Origin: Candidatus Aquidulcis sp.
Lineage (GTDB): Bacteria; Chloroflexota; Anaerolineae; Anaerolineales; UBA4823
Reading direction: 5' to 3'
NCBI GenBank assembly: GCA_020723385.1
Contig: DYIZ01000019.1
Coordinates: forward strand, 1-58,033
Length of the DNA: 58,033 bases
The position numbers and the translations under genes were made by a program. Every line of letters begins with the position of its first letter. The first letter of the stretch is position 1. Shown in pieces: positions 39,225 through 48,079 of the stretch. Under the pieces are notes generated by a model. That model was not told the origin of the DNA. It made no database searches and saw only the letters and a program-made list of their open reading frames with translations.

Positions 39225-40599
39225 CCTGATCCTGATTGTTTTATTGTTCTCACCGATTGGATGGGGGACGGCCCAGGGGCAGGAACCGGCTGGCCCGGTG
39301 TATATTGTCCAGCCCGGCGATACGCTGTGGGGCATTGCCCAGCGATTTGGCGTTTCGATGGATGCGCTGATGCAGGCGAATGGTATGACCGATGCGAACG
39401 CGCTGGCCGCAGGCGTTCGGCTGGTCATCCCCGGATTGGATGGGATTAGCGGTACGCTGGTAACGGAGCCGGTGCCCTATGGCGAATCGCTGCGCAGTTT
39501 GAGCCGCCGCTATGTTGTGCCGACTGATGTGCTCGTGCGCTTGAACCATCTGGCCAGCCCGGCGGAGCTTTTTGCCGGGTCGGATGTTGTCATTCCCGAG
39601 GCGGAGACCCCTCCGGTTCCAACTCGCCGTGTTTTGATGGAGCCGGGTCGAACTCTGCTCGAACTGGCTGTCCTCAACAAGGCCAATCCCTGGACTATCG
39701 TCGCCGCCAACACGCTCAGCGGGACGTGGGATGCGCTGCCCGGAGACGTGCTGCGCCTCCCCGGCGAAGCGCCCGATGGCCCCGGCGCGCTGCCCGAGGC
39801 CGTCACGGGGGTGGAGATCACCCCCCTGCCAACGTTTCAAGGCAAAACGACGGTGATTCGGCTTTCCGGTGATGGAACAGTGACCTTGAGTGGCTCGTTC
39901 ACCGATCATACACTGCATTTCTTCGCGGAAGACACCGGAGATTACGCGGCTTTGCAGGGTATTCATGCGATGTTAGCACCGGGTTTCTACCCGCTAACGA
40001 TCAGCGGTACACTGGCGAGCGGCGCACCTTTCAGCTTTTCGCAATGGGTTTACGTTCAGAATGGAGGCTACCCTTACGAGGATATCCAGGGAGTGGATCC
40101 TGCCACACTCGACCCGGCTGTGACTGCGCCGGAGAACGAGCTATGGTTTTCATTGACGGCGGCGGCTACCCCTGATCGGCGGTGGGATGGGATGTTCCAA
40201 ATGCCATCACCATTCTCCATCGAGACAGGGTTCCCATCGTATTATGGCAACCGCCGGTCCTATAACGGCGGCGCTTATGATTTTTTTCATACCGGCCTGG
40301 ATATGTACGGGCAGGTGGGAACGGAGATTTTCGCCCCAGCAGCGGGTGTTGTGGTTTTTGCCGGGCCGTTGACTGTGCGCGGAAATGCTACAGTGATAGA
40401 TCACGGCTGGGGAGTTTTTACAGCTTATATGCACCAGTCTGAATTCAAGGTGGCAGTCGGTGAAACGGTTGAGCCTGGGCAAGTGATTGGTCTGGTGGGG
40501 GGGACAGGCCGCGTGAATGGCCCTCACCTGCATTTCGAAGTGTGGGTCGGGGGTGTCCAGGTGAACCCGCTCGACTGGCTGACCCAGGTTTATCCTTGA
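39205..40599 (+). CDS. LysM-M23 peptidoglycan peptidase, secreted
   Basis: The start is the ATG at 39205; the frame is open from 39157. Residues 1-27 are a signal peptide (MKRGWISLILIVLLFSPIGWGTAQG). Then come a clear LysM (YIVQPGDTLWGIAQRFGVSMDALMQANG) and two weaker LysM-like repeats (EPVPYGESLRSLSRRYVVP, LMEPGRTLLELAVLNKANP). A beta-rich middle follows. The end is an M23 domain: HTGLDMYGQVGTEIFAPAAGVV, YMHQSEFKVAVGETVEPGQVIG and GPHLHFEVWVGG, with the H-x3-D and HLH zinc ligands. It cleaves peptidoglycan cross-bridges or senses them at the cell surface. Length is 464 residues. Confidence 0.9.
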   Translation: MKRGWISLILIVLLFSPIGWGTAQGQEPAGPVYIVQPGDTLWGIAQRFGVSMDALMQANGMTDANALAAGVRLVIPGLDGISGTLVTEPVPYGESLRSLSRRYVVPTDVLVRLNHLASPAELFAGSDVVIPEAETPPVPTRRVLMEPGRTLLELAVLNKANPWTIVAANTLSGTWDALPGDVLRLPGEAPDGPGALPEAVTGVEITPLPTFQGKTTVIRLSGDGTVTLSGSFTDHTLHFFAEDTGDYAALQGIHAMLAPGFYPLTISGTLASGAPFSFSQWVYVQNGGYPYEDIQGVDPATLDPAVTAPENELWFSLTAAATPDRRWDGMFQMPSPFSIETGFPSYYGNRRSYNGGAYDFFHTGLDMYGQVGTEIFAPAAGVVVFAGPLTVRGNATVIDHGWGVFTAYMHQSEFKVAVGETVEPGQVIGLVGGTGRVNGPHLHFEVWVGGVQVNPLDWLTQVYP

Positions 40600-40901
40600 T
40601 CCTCTTCGGCCCCGGCGTCATCCGGCGGGTTGTTCTCCCCGGTTTCCTCGTCCGCCAGGGTGAGATTGACCAATCTCCCGGCGTAGTAATCTTTCAACAA
40701 CTGGCGCGCCTGTTGACTGAATTTTACCGGGATCAGAATTTGCACGCGGCCTAACGCTCCAACCCCCACGCTGTAAACGCTGTGTCCGGCGCCCTCTTGC
40801 GAAAGAATGACGGGAATTTCCTGCGCTTCCAATAAGCCACGCAGGATTTCCGCCTGAAGGTCACCATAGATTTCTTCAACGACGATCCAATTTTCTTCCA
40901 T
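40590..40901 (-). CDS. DUF2007-like small protein
   Basis: This 103-residue protein opens MEENWIVVEEIYGDLQAEILRGLLEAQEIPVILSQEGAG, the layout of DUF2007 (a ferredoxin-like fold with an open substrate or peptide pocket), and has RVQILIPVKFSQQARQLLKDYYAG at its end of the fold, then an acidic tail. The function is unknown. It is convergent with the LysM/M23 gene and overlaps it by 10 bases. Confidence 0.75.
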   Translation of the reverse strand: MEENWIVVEEIYGDLQAEILRGLLEAQEIPVILSQEGAGHSVYSVGVGALGRVQILIPVKFSQQARQLLKDYYAGRLVNLTLADEETGENNPPDDAGAEEDQG

Positions 40902-41046
40902 CGGCAGACTCCTTCGCGAGATGTGGGATATGATGGACGAGTCACGGATACCTCTATCATACTCAAATTAACCCGATTCCGTCAAATTATTTGGGCGTTT
41001 GAATGTGATAAGTTTGCAAAACCTGTGATGTCTTTTCCCATTAGAG

Positions 41047-41085
41047 TATAATATTACCGGCGCAAAATCGCGTTGAGTTTTGCGC
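41047..41085 (+). promoter_or_regulatory. -10 box and 5' hairpin before the hypothetical gene pair
   Basis: TATAAT (41047-41052) lies about 100 bases before the ATG. GCGCAAAA (41060-41067) pairs with TTTTGCGC (41078-41085) in what would be the untranslated leader. No clear -35 box is found. Confidence 0.45.
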
Positions 41086-41149
41086 GATATGACGCGGTAA
41101 AGGGCAATCCCTGCTCTTTGCTGACACTGTAACTGTTTCGAGGCTGATT

Positions 41150-42736
41150 ATGGCTGTTGTTGCACCTTTTGCACTTCGTGAGGACTACTGGAGCACCTTT
41201 ACGCTCCAGCCTGAAGATATCGAATTTCTATATAACTACCTTCTTGATAAAGAAACGCCTCTTACGACGGAAGAACTAACCAACGTGTTGGTGGAGGAAC
41301 GTATCCGGCGGGAGAAGCAGACCATCGAGGAGCAGCGCAGTTCTGGCGGTGCGCTCTTTTATCCCAAAGAGCGTTACAAATCCCAAGATGCCCTTGTATT
41401 TCCGGCATTGGGTTGGCGCAAAGGCCAGGTTCTGGAAGTGCGTCCGGGTCAGAACCCAGACTTGGGGGATTTCCAGGTGATCCGTGTGGCCTTTTCAGAA
41501 GGTGATATCCGGGAATTCGCTGCAAACCTGCCGGATCATATTTTGAATCAGCCTCCTCAAATTGCCCAGGATGATGAGACGCTCGACCCTAAAAACGTTC
41601 TGGCAAATTATGGGGACGATTTGATTGATTATATCGAAGACGAGCTGCGAGACAATCCAGACTTCGTACGCATTGCCGGGCGCTGGTTCCCGCGTGCTTT
41701 GTTGGTAGATGTCAACGCGGGGCATCTGAATCTAGCCGAAGCCGTGCTGGATATGGCGGGCGGCGGTCCCATGCCGACAACTGACTTGCTGAAGCAAATC
41801 GAGCTGCCTTCCAACGTGAATCCTAAGTTGGTCGAGTTCTCGCTCGATCTGGCCCTTGATGAAGATACACGTTTCGATGAAGTCGGCCCGGCAGGAGAAG
41901 TGCTCTGGTTCCTAAATCGTCTCGAACCGGAAGGGGTCACGCAGCCCCCGGTGAACTTACGTTACTCCGAGATTGATTACGAACGCTCGCTGCTCAACCC
42001 GGCGATGGTATCCCTCGAGCGGGAACTCGACGATGAGTTGACGCCGTTTGAAGGCAAATATCCGGCAGCCAATGAAATTCAGATACGTCTGATCTATCCC
42101 CATTGGCGTGCAGGCACATTGCCCCTCTCGCCGAGAATGAAGCACATCTTCCCCACGGCTTACGAATCCCCGCGTATCCGCTTCATGTTAGTGGATGGCG
42201 ATAACGGCCAGAAATTTCCCGGGTGGGTGGTGCGCACGAATAAGTATGTTTATGGCTTGAAGGATTGGTACCAATCTCGCAATCTGATGCCTGGCAGCAC
42301 GGTGTGGATTCGCCGCGGCGACCAACCCGGCGAAGTCGTTGTGCAATGCGACAACCGGCGTCCCAACCGTGAGTGGGTACGCACGGTGCTGGTTGGCTCC
42401 GATGGCGGGATTGTGTTTGCTATGCTGAAGCAGATAGTTGCCTCATCGTTCGATGATCGCATGGCCATTGCGGTTCCGGACGTGGAAGCATTGGATCAGG
42501 TTTGGCAGCGCGTTCACAAAGAGCGTGTTCCTTTCGAGAAGATTGTGGTCAACACGGTGCGCGAGCTGGCAAAGTTGAATCCCCAAAGCCACGTTCATGC
42601 CAGCGAGCTTTACGCGGCGATCAACGTAGTGCGCCGGTGTCCGCCTGGGCCGATCCTGGCTCTACTGGTCTCGCGCCCGTGGTTTGTGCATGTTGGCGAT
42701 TTGCATTTCAGGTTCGATGATTCAGAAAAGCCGTAA
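41150..42736 (+). CDS. Lineage-type hypothetical protein with helix-turn-helix-like segments
   Basis: This 528-residue protein begins MAVVAPFALREDYWSTFTLQPEDIEFLYNYLL and has no signal or membrane helix. Two stretches (41-100 and 175-250, with FVRIAGRWFPRALL and DLALDEDTRFDEVG) loosely recall the HARE winged-helix layout, where a short L..D.RF...G motif follows a helix pair. The C-terminal half has MLKQIVASSFDDRMAIAVPDVEALDQVWQ and FEKIVVNTVRELAKL. I do not recognise the family; I recall proteins like this in Anaerolineae. It is followed 20 bases later by a second unknown gene, so the two probably work together. Confidence 0.72.
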   Translation: MAVVAPFALREDYWSTFTLQPEDIEFLYNYLLDKETPLTTEELTNVLVEERIRREKQTIEEQRSSGGALFYPKERYKSQDALVFPALGWRKGQVLEVRPGQNPDLGDFQVIRVAFSEGDIREFAANLPDHILNQPPQIAQDDETLDPKNVLANYGDDLIDYIEDELRDNPDFVRIAGRWFPRALLVDVNAGHLNLAEAVLDMAGGGPMPTTDLLKQIELPSNVNPKLVEFSLDLALDEDTRFDEVGPAGEVLWFLNRLEPEGVTQPPVNLRYSEIDYERSLLNPAMVSLERELDDELTPFEGKYPAANEIQIRLIYPHWRAGTLPLSPRMKHIFPTAYESPRIRFMLVDGDNGQKFPGWVVRTNKYVYGLKDWYQSRNLMPGSTVWIRRGDQPGEVVVQCDNRRPNREWVRTVLVGSDGGIVFAMLKQIVASSFDDRMAIAVPDVEALDQVWQRVHKERVPFEKIVVNTVRELAKLNPQSHVHASELYAAINVVRRCPPGPILALLVSRPWFVHVGDLHFRFDDSEKP

Positions 42737-42756
42737 AATTTAGCAGGAGGTTATCT

Positions 42757-43194
42757 GTGCCCGACGTCAAACGATTCAGCCTGGCTAAACCCACATTACA
42801 GACGCGGTTCCGCATTGATTTCGATTGGTGGCGTCAGACCGATAATGACTGGCGGGTGTACCTGCAAAGTCTGCTATGCTCCGATCATCAACAAGCCTTT
42901 GCCCAGGCGGGCAGTGACGAGATGGTAGACTGGGTTGACCCGGAAACCGCCGAAGTTCAACGAGTGGATGGCCTGCAGCACGTCTTGATATCACACTGCG
43001 CCAAGGTGCCAGGTTTCATCACAGAACATACCGCCATGGTAGACGCAGTTTTTCGTCTGTTCCTTTCGAATGGCAATGCGCCGTTGACGCCACTCGAGAT
43101 GGCCGGTCTGTTGGGCCGCTCGGGTGATGTGATTTTGCGTATGTTGACCGGGGCGCGCATTTATCGCGGCGTGCGGCCGGTTATGGAAGGATAA
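42757..43194 (+). CDS. Lineage-type hypothetical protein
   Basis: The 145-residue protein starts at GTG 42757 (MPDVKRFSLAKPTLQTRFRIDFDWWRQ), behind AGGAGG. The C-terminal part (MVDAVFRLFLSNGNAPLTPLEMAGLLGRSGDVILRMLTGARIYRGVRPV) has a helix-turn-helix-like spacing with a basic end, so DNA binding is possible. No membrane helix. It follows the 528-residue gene and ends only 8 bases before the split tRNA-Arg gene, suggesting that the tRNA is transcribed with it. Confidence 0.7.
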   Translation: MPDVKRFSLAKPTLQTRFRIDFDWWRQTDNDWRVYLQSLLCSDHQQAFAQAGSDEMVDWVDPETAEVQRVDGLQHVLISHCAKVPGFITEHTAMVDAVFRLFLSNGNAPLTPLEMAGLLGRSGDVILRMLTGARIYRGVRPVMEG

Positions 43195-43298
43195 TAGTAC
43201 AGGCCCCTGTAGCTCAATGGACAGAGCAACAGCCTTCTACATTCCGTGGGCCTCACAATGGAAACGCTGTGAGTGTAAGTGGTCAAATTCGGAGAAAC

Positions 43299-43772
43299 CT
43301 AAAGAGAAATCAGATGGTTGTCAAATTCCCAATGGCAGTTAGGACAAAGAGCGATTAGATTATCAAGTGAATTTATCTCGATAAGAGTAGCGGTTTTCGG
43401 AAAGCTGTCAATAGGCTTGATATGGCAAATTTCAATGTGCCTGCTGTAGCCACATCGCTGACACGCTTTAGGCAAAGGTGATTTCATGTATTTATCACGT
43501 GCCAACGACCGAATTCGGGATGAAATTTGATAATTTCTAAGCCGTTGTAAATCTGCCAGAGTCCGCTGTCCCCAGTCTACGGAATTTCGGTTACAGGATT
43601 GACAAACCGTGTGCCGACCGTTGACTGGCGCGCCGCAATACTTGCAAAAGCGTTCTTTCTTTTTCTTTCGAGGAAAACGCCGGTTATTGTAAGTAGTAGC
43701 GCAGGATTTGCAGCAGAATCTTGGATTAGCAGTCTCTTTGCCACAGGATTGACATATCATTTGTGTCTCCAT
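43299..43772 (-). CDS. HNH homing endonuclease, antisense inside intron loop L5
   Basis: This 157-residue protein is encoded opposite to the intron. The HNH core is CQRCGYSRHIEICHIKPI (C104, C107, H117), SLDNLIALCPNCHWEF (N138, C143, C146, H147); the N-terminal half has three more Cys pairs that look like zinc ribbons (CQSC, CCKSC, CKYC with CQSC). It would cut intronless tRNA-Arg(UCU) alleles and drive intron homing. Start: ATG 43772, or ATG 43760, which has GGAG six bases upstream. Its stop and start touch the P5 strands, so the gene occupies all of loop L5. A likely promoter lies at 43815-43843. Base composition is AT-richer than the flanks. Confidence 0.85.
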   Translation of the reverse strand: METQMICQSCGKETANPRFCCKSCATTYNNRRFPRKKKKERFCKYCGAPVNGRHTVCQSCNRNSVDWGQRTLADLQRLRNYQISSRIRSLARDKYMKSPLPKACQRCGYSRHIEICHIKPIDSFPKTATLIEINSLDNLIALCPNCHWEFDNHLISL

Positions 43773-43814
43773 GGTAACCCCGAGCCAAGCTTGAATGGGA
43801 ACGGCAATGTCGTG

Positions 43815-43843
43815 ATTTTACATCATTTGTCTTTTCGGTTCAA
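43815..43843 (-). promoter_or_regulatory. Candidate promoter for the antisense HNH gene
   Basis: On the minus strand, TTGAAC (43843-43838) and TAAAAT (43820-43815) are 17 bases apart. The -35 box coincides with the 3' strand of P6. The start site would be about 36 bases before ATG 43772. Confidence 0.5.
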
Positions 43844-44037
43844 GAAGGTGTAGAGACTAAACGGCCACCACCTAAAACGGCAACGTCATGGTGAAGATAT
43901 AGTCCGAGGAGTTAGGAAACTAACACAAACTTGAAGCTGGTGGTTGTGGGTTCGATCCCCGCCAGGGGCGCCTCGATCCGGTTTTACAATGCCAGCTTTA
44001 CCCTCAATTGGGTGAGGCTGGAATAAGGAGATATACA

Positions 44038-44562
44038 ATGAGCATCGAAAGAAAAGGAGGCTTCAAATTCGCCGGGCAGGATGTGACCGTTGTCGGCGCA
44101 GATATCGCCGCCGGCCAGCCAGCCCCCGAGTTTTCTGCCCACGCTCAAGATTGGTCCACTGTCTTTGGATTGGAGAGCACCAAGGGCAAAGTCCGCATCA
44201 TCGGCTCACTGCCCTCGCTCAATACCAGCGTTTGCGACCGGGAGACGCGTCGTTTTAACTTGGAAGCCGCGTCCCTTGGGGATGATATTGCCATCCTGGT
44301 TGTCAGCATGGACTTGCCGTTCACCCTCAAAAACTGGTGCGGCGCAGCAGGGGTTGATAAAGTTATCACCCTTTCCGATCACATGAAGGCCGAATTTGGC
44401 GAGAAATATGGTGTATTGATCAAGGAGAATCGCACCCTCCGCCGGGCGGTGTTCGTCATTGACCGAAACGACCGCGTCGTTTATACCGCTTACATGCCAG
44501 CCAATAGTGTAGAACCCAATTACGAGGAAGTTCTGGCTGCGGCGAAGGCAGCTATGGCCTGA
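44038..44562 (+). CDS. tpx: Thiol peroxidase (Tpx)
   Basis: The start is the ATG at 44038 (MSIERKGGFKFAGQDVTVVG), behind AAGGAG; the frame opens earlier at 44008. The 174-residue protein has the atypical 2-Cys pattern of Tpx: peroxidatic Cys66 in SLNTSVCDRETRRFN and resolving Cys101 in LKNWCGAAGVDKV. It reduces hydrogen peroxide and alkyl hydroperoxides in the cytoplasm with thioredoxin. It starts 67 bases after the tRNA-Arg gene. Confidence 0.95.
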   Translation: MSIERKGGFKFAGQDVTVVGADIAAGQPAPEFSAHAQDWSTVFGLESTKGKVRIIGSLPSLNTSVCDRETRRFNLEAASLGDDIAILVVSMDLPFTLKNWCGAAGVDKVITLSDHMKAEFGEKYGVLIKENRTLRRAVFVIDRNDRVVYTAYMPANSVEPNYEEVLAAAKAAMA

Positions 44563-44633
44563 CAAGCCCGATGACGGGTCAGAGCCTGGCAAGACTGCCG
44601 GGCCTCGACCTGCCTCGAGCCAGGAGGTGTATG

Positions 44634-45059
44634 ATGGTTGCACTGGCGCTCAAATCAGGATTCACCCGGTCGGGCTGGAATGCCTCAGACGAAATTCAAT
44701 ATCTCACCTCAGATGGCATTCACTGGCGAATCTTGGCTCGCCCTCACGTCTGGCGTCCGCCAACCGATGTTTACGAAATTGAAGACGCCCTCGTTGTCCG
44801 CATCGAAGTTGCCGGAATCAAAGAAAGTGACTTCTCGATCACACTCGAAGATCGTTACTTGTCTGTGCACGGCGTCCGGCCGGATATTTCAGAACGCCGC
44901 GCCTATTATCAGATGGAAATCCCATTCGGAGAATTCAGCATTGATATCGAACTGCCGGTTGTCGTTGAAACGGAAGCTATCGAAGCGGTTTACCGGGATG
45001 GATTTTTACGCATCGTATTGCCGAAGAAACGCTCACGCCTGATTCCGATTGGAGATTGA
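44634..45059 (+). CDS. Hsp20/alpha-crystallin small heat-shock protein
   Basis: The start is one of two ATGs at 44631 and 44634, behind AGGAGG; the second is better spaced. The 141-residue protein has the alpha-crystallin core: [45 protein letters not shown] and [38 protein letters not shown], and ends RSRLIPIGD. It binds unfolding proteins and keeps them soluble. It lies directly before lon and overlaps its possible TTG start, so holding and degrading of damaged protein are coupled in one transcript. Confidence 0.88.
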   Translation: MVALALKSGFTRSGWNASDEIQYLTSDGIHWRILARPHVWRPPTDVYEIEDALVVRIEVAGIKESDFSITLEDRYLSVHGVRPDISERRAYYQMEIPFGEFSIDIELPVVVETEAIEAVYRDGFLRIVLPKKRSRLIPIGD

Positions 45060-45067
45060 ACAAGGTT

Positions 45068-47731
45068 ATGCCTGCTTCGCGTTGGAATACAAACCTGCTG
45101 GATATTCTCAACTGGTTCGGAGACAAATCATCGTTAGGTGAGGATAGTCTATCCCTCAAAGAGTTGCTTTTTACCGGGAATTTGCAATTCGATGAAATCC
45201 TCGCCGGGGGCGGCCCGCAATCCGGGGAAATCGAAGTGACTGAGTTGGACAGCGAGATGGGGAAAATCCCATCTCTCCTGCCGATTTTGCCATTGCGCGG
45301 CCTGGTGGTATATCCCCAAACCGCAGTGCCTCTAACCATCGGGCAGCAGCGTTCTATCCGGCTGGTTGATGATGTGGTTGCCGGGGATCGGAGACTGATT
45401 GGTTTACTGACCTCCCGTAACCCTGACCTGGAAGTTCCCGAGCCGAAAGATCTGTACCCTGTGGGCACAGTGGCAATCGTCCACCGGCTGTTTCGCGCCC
45501 CCGACAATACTATCCGCCTGCTGGTGCAAGGATTGGCGCGCTTCCGCGCCGTGGAATTTCTCGAGACCGAGCCATATCTAAAAGCCCGCATCGAACTGAT
45601 CCCCGAGAAAACGGATGAGGGACTGGAAGTTGAGGCGCTGGCGCGTAATGCCCGCAGCCAGTTCGAGCGCATCGGGGAAATGATCCCCTCGATCCCACGC
45701 GAGCTGGTCGCCTCGGTCGTTTCCTTGGAAGATGCCCTACAAACAGTCTACACAATTGCCAACTTCCAGCGCATGGATCTGACCGACGCGCAGGAACTGC
45801 TGGAGCTGGATTCGATCTCTGCCAAGCTGCACAAGCTGGTGGGCATCCTGGCCCGCGAAGTCGAGGTGCTCGAGATCGGCCAGAAAATCCAGAACGAAGC
45901 CCGCTCCGAGATCGAAAAAGTCCAGCGTGATTATTTCCTGCGGGAGCAGCTCAAAGCGATCCAGAAGGAACTGGGCGAAAACGACGAACAGGCCGCTGAG
46001 GTGGAAGAATTTCGTAAAAAGATCGAAGCTGCCAAAATGCCCGAAGAATCGGAGAAGATGGCCCGCCGTGAACTGGATCGCCTGTCGCGGTTGCCCACCG
46101 CCGCCGCTGAATACGGCGTCATCCGCACTTACCTGGATTGGCTGGTCTCATTGCCCTGGTCGGTTATCACCCAGGATAACCTGGAAATCGCTCATGCACG
46201 TGAAACCCTCGATCAGGATCATTACGGGCTTGATGATGTAAAAGAGCGTATTTTGGAATACCTGGCTGTTCGCAAGCTGCGTCACGAACGAGCCGACGAG
46301 CTGAACAAAGAGCCAGTGGACGAAATCCGCCGCGTGCGGGAAGGCGTCATCTTGTGCTTTGTGGGGCCTCCGGGGGTGGGCAAGACATCGCTAGGCCGCT
46401 CGATTGCCCGCGCGATGGGGCGCAAATTCATCCGCGCCTCGCTGGGCGGGATGCGCGACGAAGCTGAGATTCGCGGCCACCGCCGGACGTACATCGGCGC
46501 TATGCCGGGGCGCATCCTCCAATCGCTGCGCCGCGTCGAAACCCGCAACCCGGTCTTCATGCTTGACGAGGTGGATAAGCTCACTTTCGACTTCCACGGC
46601 GACCCGGCTTCCGCCCTGCTCGAAGTGCTCGACCCCGAGCAAAACGCTGAGTTTCGCGATCACTACCTCGAAGTGGCTTTCGATCTTTCCCAGGTGATGT
46701 TCATCTGCACCGCCAACACCCTGGAAACCGTCCCAGGCCCGCTGCGCGATCGTATGGAGATCATCGGCCTGTCTGGTTACACCGAGGGTGAGAAGAAGGC
46801 CATCGCTGAGCAGTATCTCATTCCGCGTCAGCTCCGGGAAAACGGTCTGCGCCTCGAGGAAATCCATTTCGAACAGAATGCGCTGCTGACCATCATCCGA
46901 AATTACACCCGTGAGGCAGGCGTACGCAGCCTGGAGCGCGAGATCGGCTCGGTGTGCCGCAAGGTTGTCACCAAAGTGGCGGAGCAGGTCACCGAGCGGA
47001 TCGTGATCACCACCGAAGCGGTGCGCGAATTCCTTGGGCGGCCGGTTTACCTCGGCAACGAAGAAATCGCCATGCGCACCTCTATCCCTGGCGTCGCCAC
47101 CGGGTTAGCCTACACCCCTGTGGGCGGCGATGTCCTTTTCATCGAAGCCACCCGCATGCCGGGTGGGAAAGGATTCCAGATCACCGGCTCGGTGGGCAAC
47201 GTTATGCAGGAATCGGCCCGCGCCGCATTGTCCTACGTCCGTTCACGCGCCGGGGATATTGGCCTCGACGCCAGTTTCTTCGAAAAATCTGATATTCATT
47301 TACACATCCCGGCCGGCGCGCAGCCCAAAGACGGCCCCTCCGCCGGGATCACCATGGCAACTGCGTTAGTGTCGCTCGTCTCTGGAAAGCCAGTCAGCCC
47401 CGAGGTCGGGATGACAGGCGAAATCACCCTGAGGGGGCAGGTGCTCCCGGTTGGGGGGATCAAAGAGAAGGTGTTGGCCGCTCACCGCAGTGGCCTGAAA
47501 ACCGTGATTTTACCCAAACGCAACGAAGCCGATCTGGAAGATCTGCCCGAAGAAGTACGCAACTCCATCAATTTCATTTTTGTGGAAACGATGGATGAAG
47601 CACTGAAGGCTGCTATCGGGACGATACCCATCGGAAAACCAGTTCGCCGGAAAAAAGCCGCCGCGCAGTCAATAACCTCCCAACCGGAGTCAGAAGGGAT
47701 CATAGCCCATGCCGAAAGTCTTGCTGATTGA
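45068..47731 (+). CDS. lon: ATP-dependent protease Lon
   Basis: The ATG at 45068 is chosen; a TTG at 45056, overlapping the Hsp20 stop, is the alternative. The 887-residue protein has an unusual extra N-terminal part (about residues 1-73) before the LON domain starting [11 protein letters not shown], then a helical linker, AAA+ with Walker [10 protein letters not shown] (433-441) and [10 protein letters not shown], and the protease domain with Ser758 ([10 protein letters not shown]) and Lys799 ([12 protein letters not shown]). It degrades misfolded and regulatory proteins as a hexamer. It overlaps the next receiver gene by 23 bases. Confidence 0.95.
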   Translation: MPASRWNTNLLDILNWFGDKSSLGEDSLSLKELLFTGNLQFDEILAGGGPQSGEIEVTELDSEMGKIPSLLPILPLRGLVVYPQTAVPLTIGQQRSIRLVDDVVAGDRRLIGLLTSRNPDLEVPEPKDLYPVGTVAIVHRLFRAPDNTIRLLVQGLARFRAVEFLETEPYLKARIELIPEKTDEGLEVEALARNARSQFERIGEMIPSIPRELVASVVSLEDALQTVYTIANFQRMDLTDAQELLELDSISAKLHKLVGILAREVEVLEIGQKIQNEARSEIEKVQRDYFLREQLKAIQKELGENDEQAAEVEEFRKKIEAAKMPEESEKMARRELDRLSRLPTAAAEYGVIRTYLDWLVSLPWSVITQDNLEIAHARETLDQDHYGLDDVKERILEYLAVRKLRHERADELNKEPVDEIRRVREGVILCFVGPPGVGKTSLGRSIARAMGRKFIRASLGGMRDEAEIRGHRRTYIGAMPGRILQSLRRVETRNPVFMLDEVDKLTFDFHGDPASALLEVLDPEQNAEFRDHYLEVAFDLSQVMFICTANTLETVPGPLRDRMEIIGLSGYTEGEKKAIAEQYLIPRQLRENGLRLEEIHFEQNALLTIIRNYTREAGVRSLEREIGSVCRKVVTKVAEQVTERIVITTEAVREFLGRPVYLGNEEIAMRTSIPGVATGLAYTPVGGDVLFIEATRMPGGKGFQITGSVGNVMQESARAALSYVRSRAGDIGLDASFFEKSDIHLHIPAGAQPKDGPSAGITMATALVSLVSGKPVSPEVGMTGEITLRGQVLPVGGIKEKVLAAHRSGLKTVILPKRNEADLEDLPEEVRNSINFIFVETMDEALKAAIGTIPIGKPVRRKKAAAQSITSQPESEGIIAHAESLAD

Positions 47732-48077
47732 AGACGACGCTACAATGATAAATCTCCTTGCCACCTTGCTCAAGATGGAAGGATTCGAAATCGCAAAGAT
47801 CACTAACGAAGCGTCGGTCGAAGATTTATTGCAAACTGTACGGCAGGAAAAGCCCGATATTGCCCTGATGGATGTACATCTGCACCAGGTCAGTGGTTAT
47901 GACCTGTTACGTGCCATGCGCAAGGATAAAGACCTGCGCTCGATTCGCGTGGTGATGTCCTCGGGGATGGAAGTTCGCCGGGAGGCTATGTTAGCCGGGG
48001 CAAATGATTTTATTCTCAAACCATATATGCCGGACGACCTCATCCGGCTCATTCGAAAGACCATAGAGGCAAAATAA
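47709..48077 (+). CDS. Stand-alone response-regulator receiver protein
   Basis: This 122-residue protein is a single receiver domain: LLIEDDATM, phospho-acceptor Asp in [17 protein letters not shown], Ser in [13 protein letters not shown] and Lys in [14 protein letters not shown]. It overlaps the end of lon by 23 bases and lies 2 bases before the PHP-AlbA gene, so the three are one transcript. The overlap suggests that its output acts on the products of this operon, but the partner is unknown. Confidence 0.88.
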   Translation: MPKVLLIEDDATMINLLATLLKMEGFEIAKITNEASVEDLLQTVRQEKPDIALMDVHLHQVSGYDLLRAMRKDKDLRSIRVVMSSGMEVRREAMLAGANDFILKPYMPDDLIRLIRKTIEAK

Positions 48078-48079
48078 CT

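Larger units (their letters stand above)
43239..43933 (+). mobile_element. Group I (IC3-type) self-splicing intron in tRNA-Arg
   Basis: The 695-base intron begins after exon base U(-1). P1 pairs exon UCU and intron AC (43236-43240) with GUGGG (43246-43250), giving the hallmark U-G pair at the splice site. P2 is CTCACA/TGTGAG; P3 43279-43284/43863-43868; P4 43290-43294/43778-43782; P5 43297-43299/43773-43775; P6 CTTGAA/TTCAAG; P7 43855-43859/43900-43904; P8 43869-43872/43890-43893; P9 GTTAG-GAAA-CTAAC (43911-43924); terminal G43933. The core segments TCAAATTCGG-GAAACCTAA, CCGAGCCAAGC and GGTGTAGAGACTA match the Azoarcus tRNA-Ile intron as I recall it, which places it in IC3. L5 holds an antisense HNH gene. 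Confidence 0.92.
43203..43970 (+). tRNA. tRNA-Arg(UCU), interrupted by a group I intron
   Basis: Exons are 43203-43238 and 43934-43970; joined they give 73 bases with a 7-bp acceptor stem (GCCCCTG/CAGGGGC), D-arm GCTC/GAGC, anticodon arm ACAGC-CTTCTAA-GCTGG, variable loop TGGTT and T-arm GTGGG-TTCGATC-CCCGC. The loop has T33, anticodon TCT at 34-36 and A37-A38, so the intron is removed after base 36. G is the discriminator base; CCA is not encoded (CCT follows). One A-G mismatch sits at the top of the anticodon stem. The gene lies 8 bases after a protein gene and before tpx. Confidence 0.93.

Noticed and set aside
43299-43772. HNH gene as part of a phage or group II intron
   Set aside because: No reverse transcriptase or domain V/VI fold is present, and the flanks match group I core segments.
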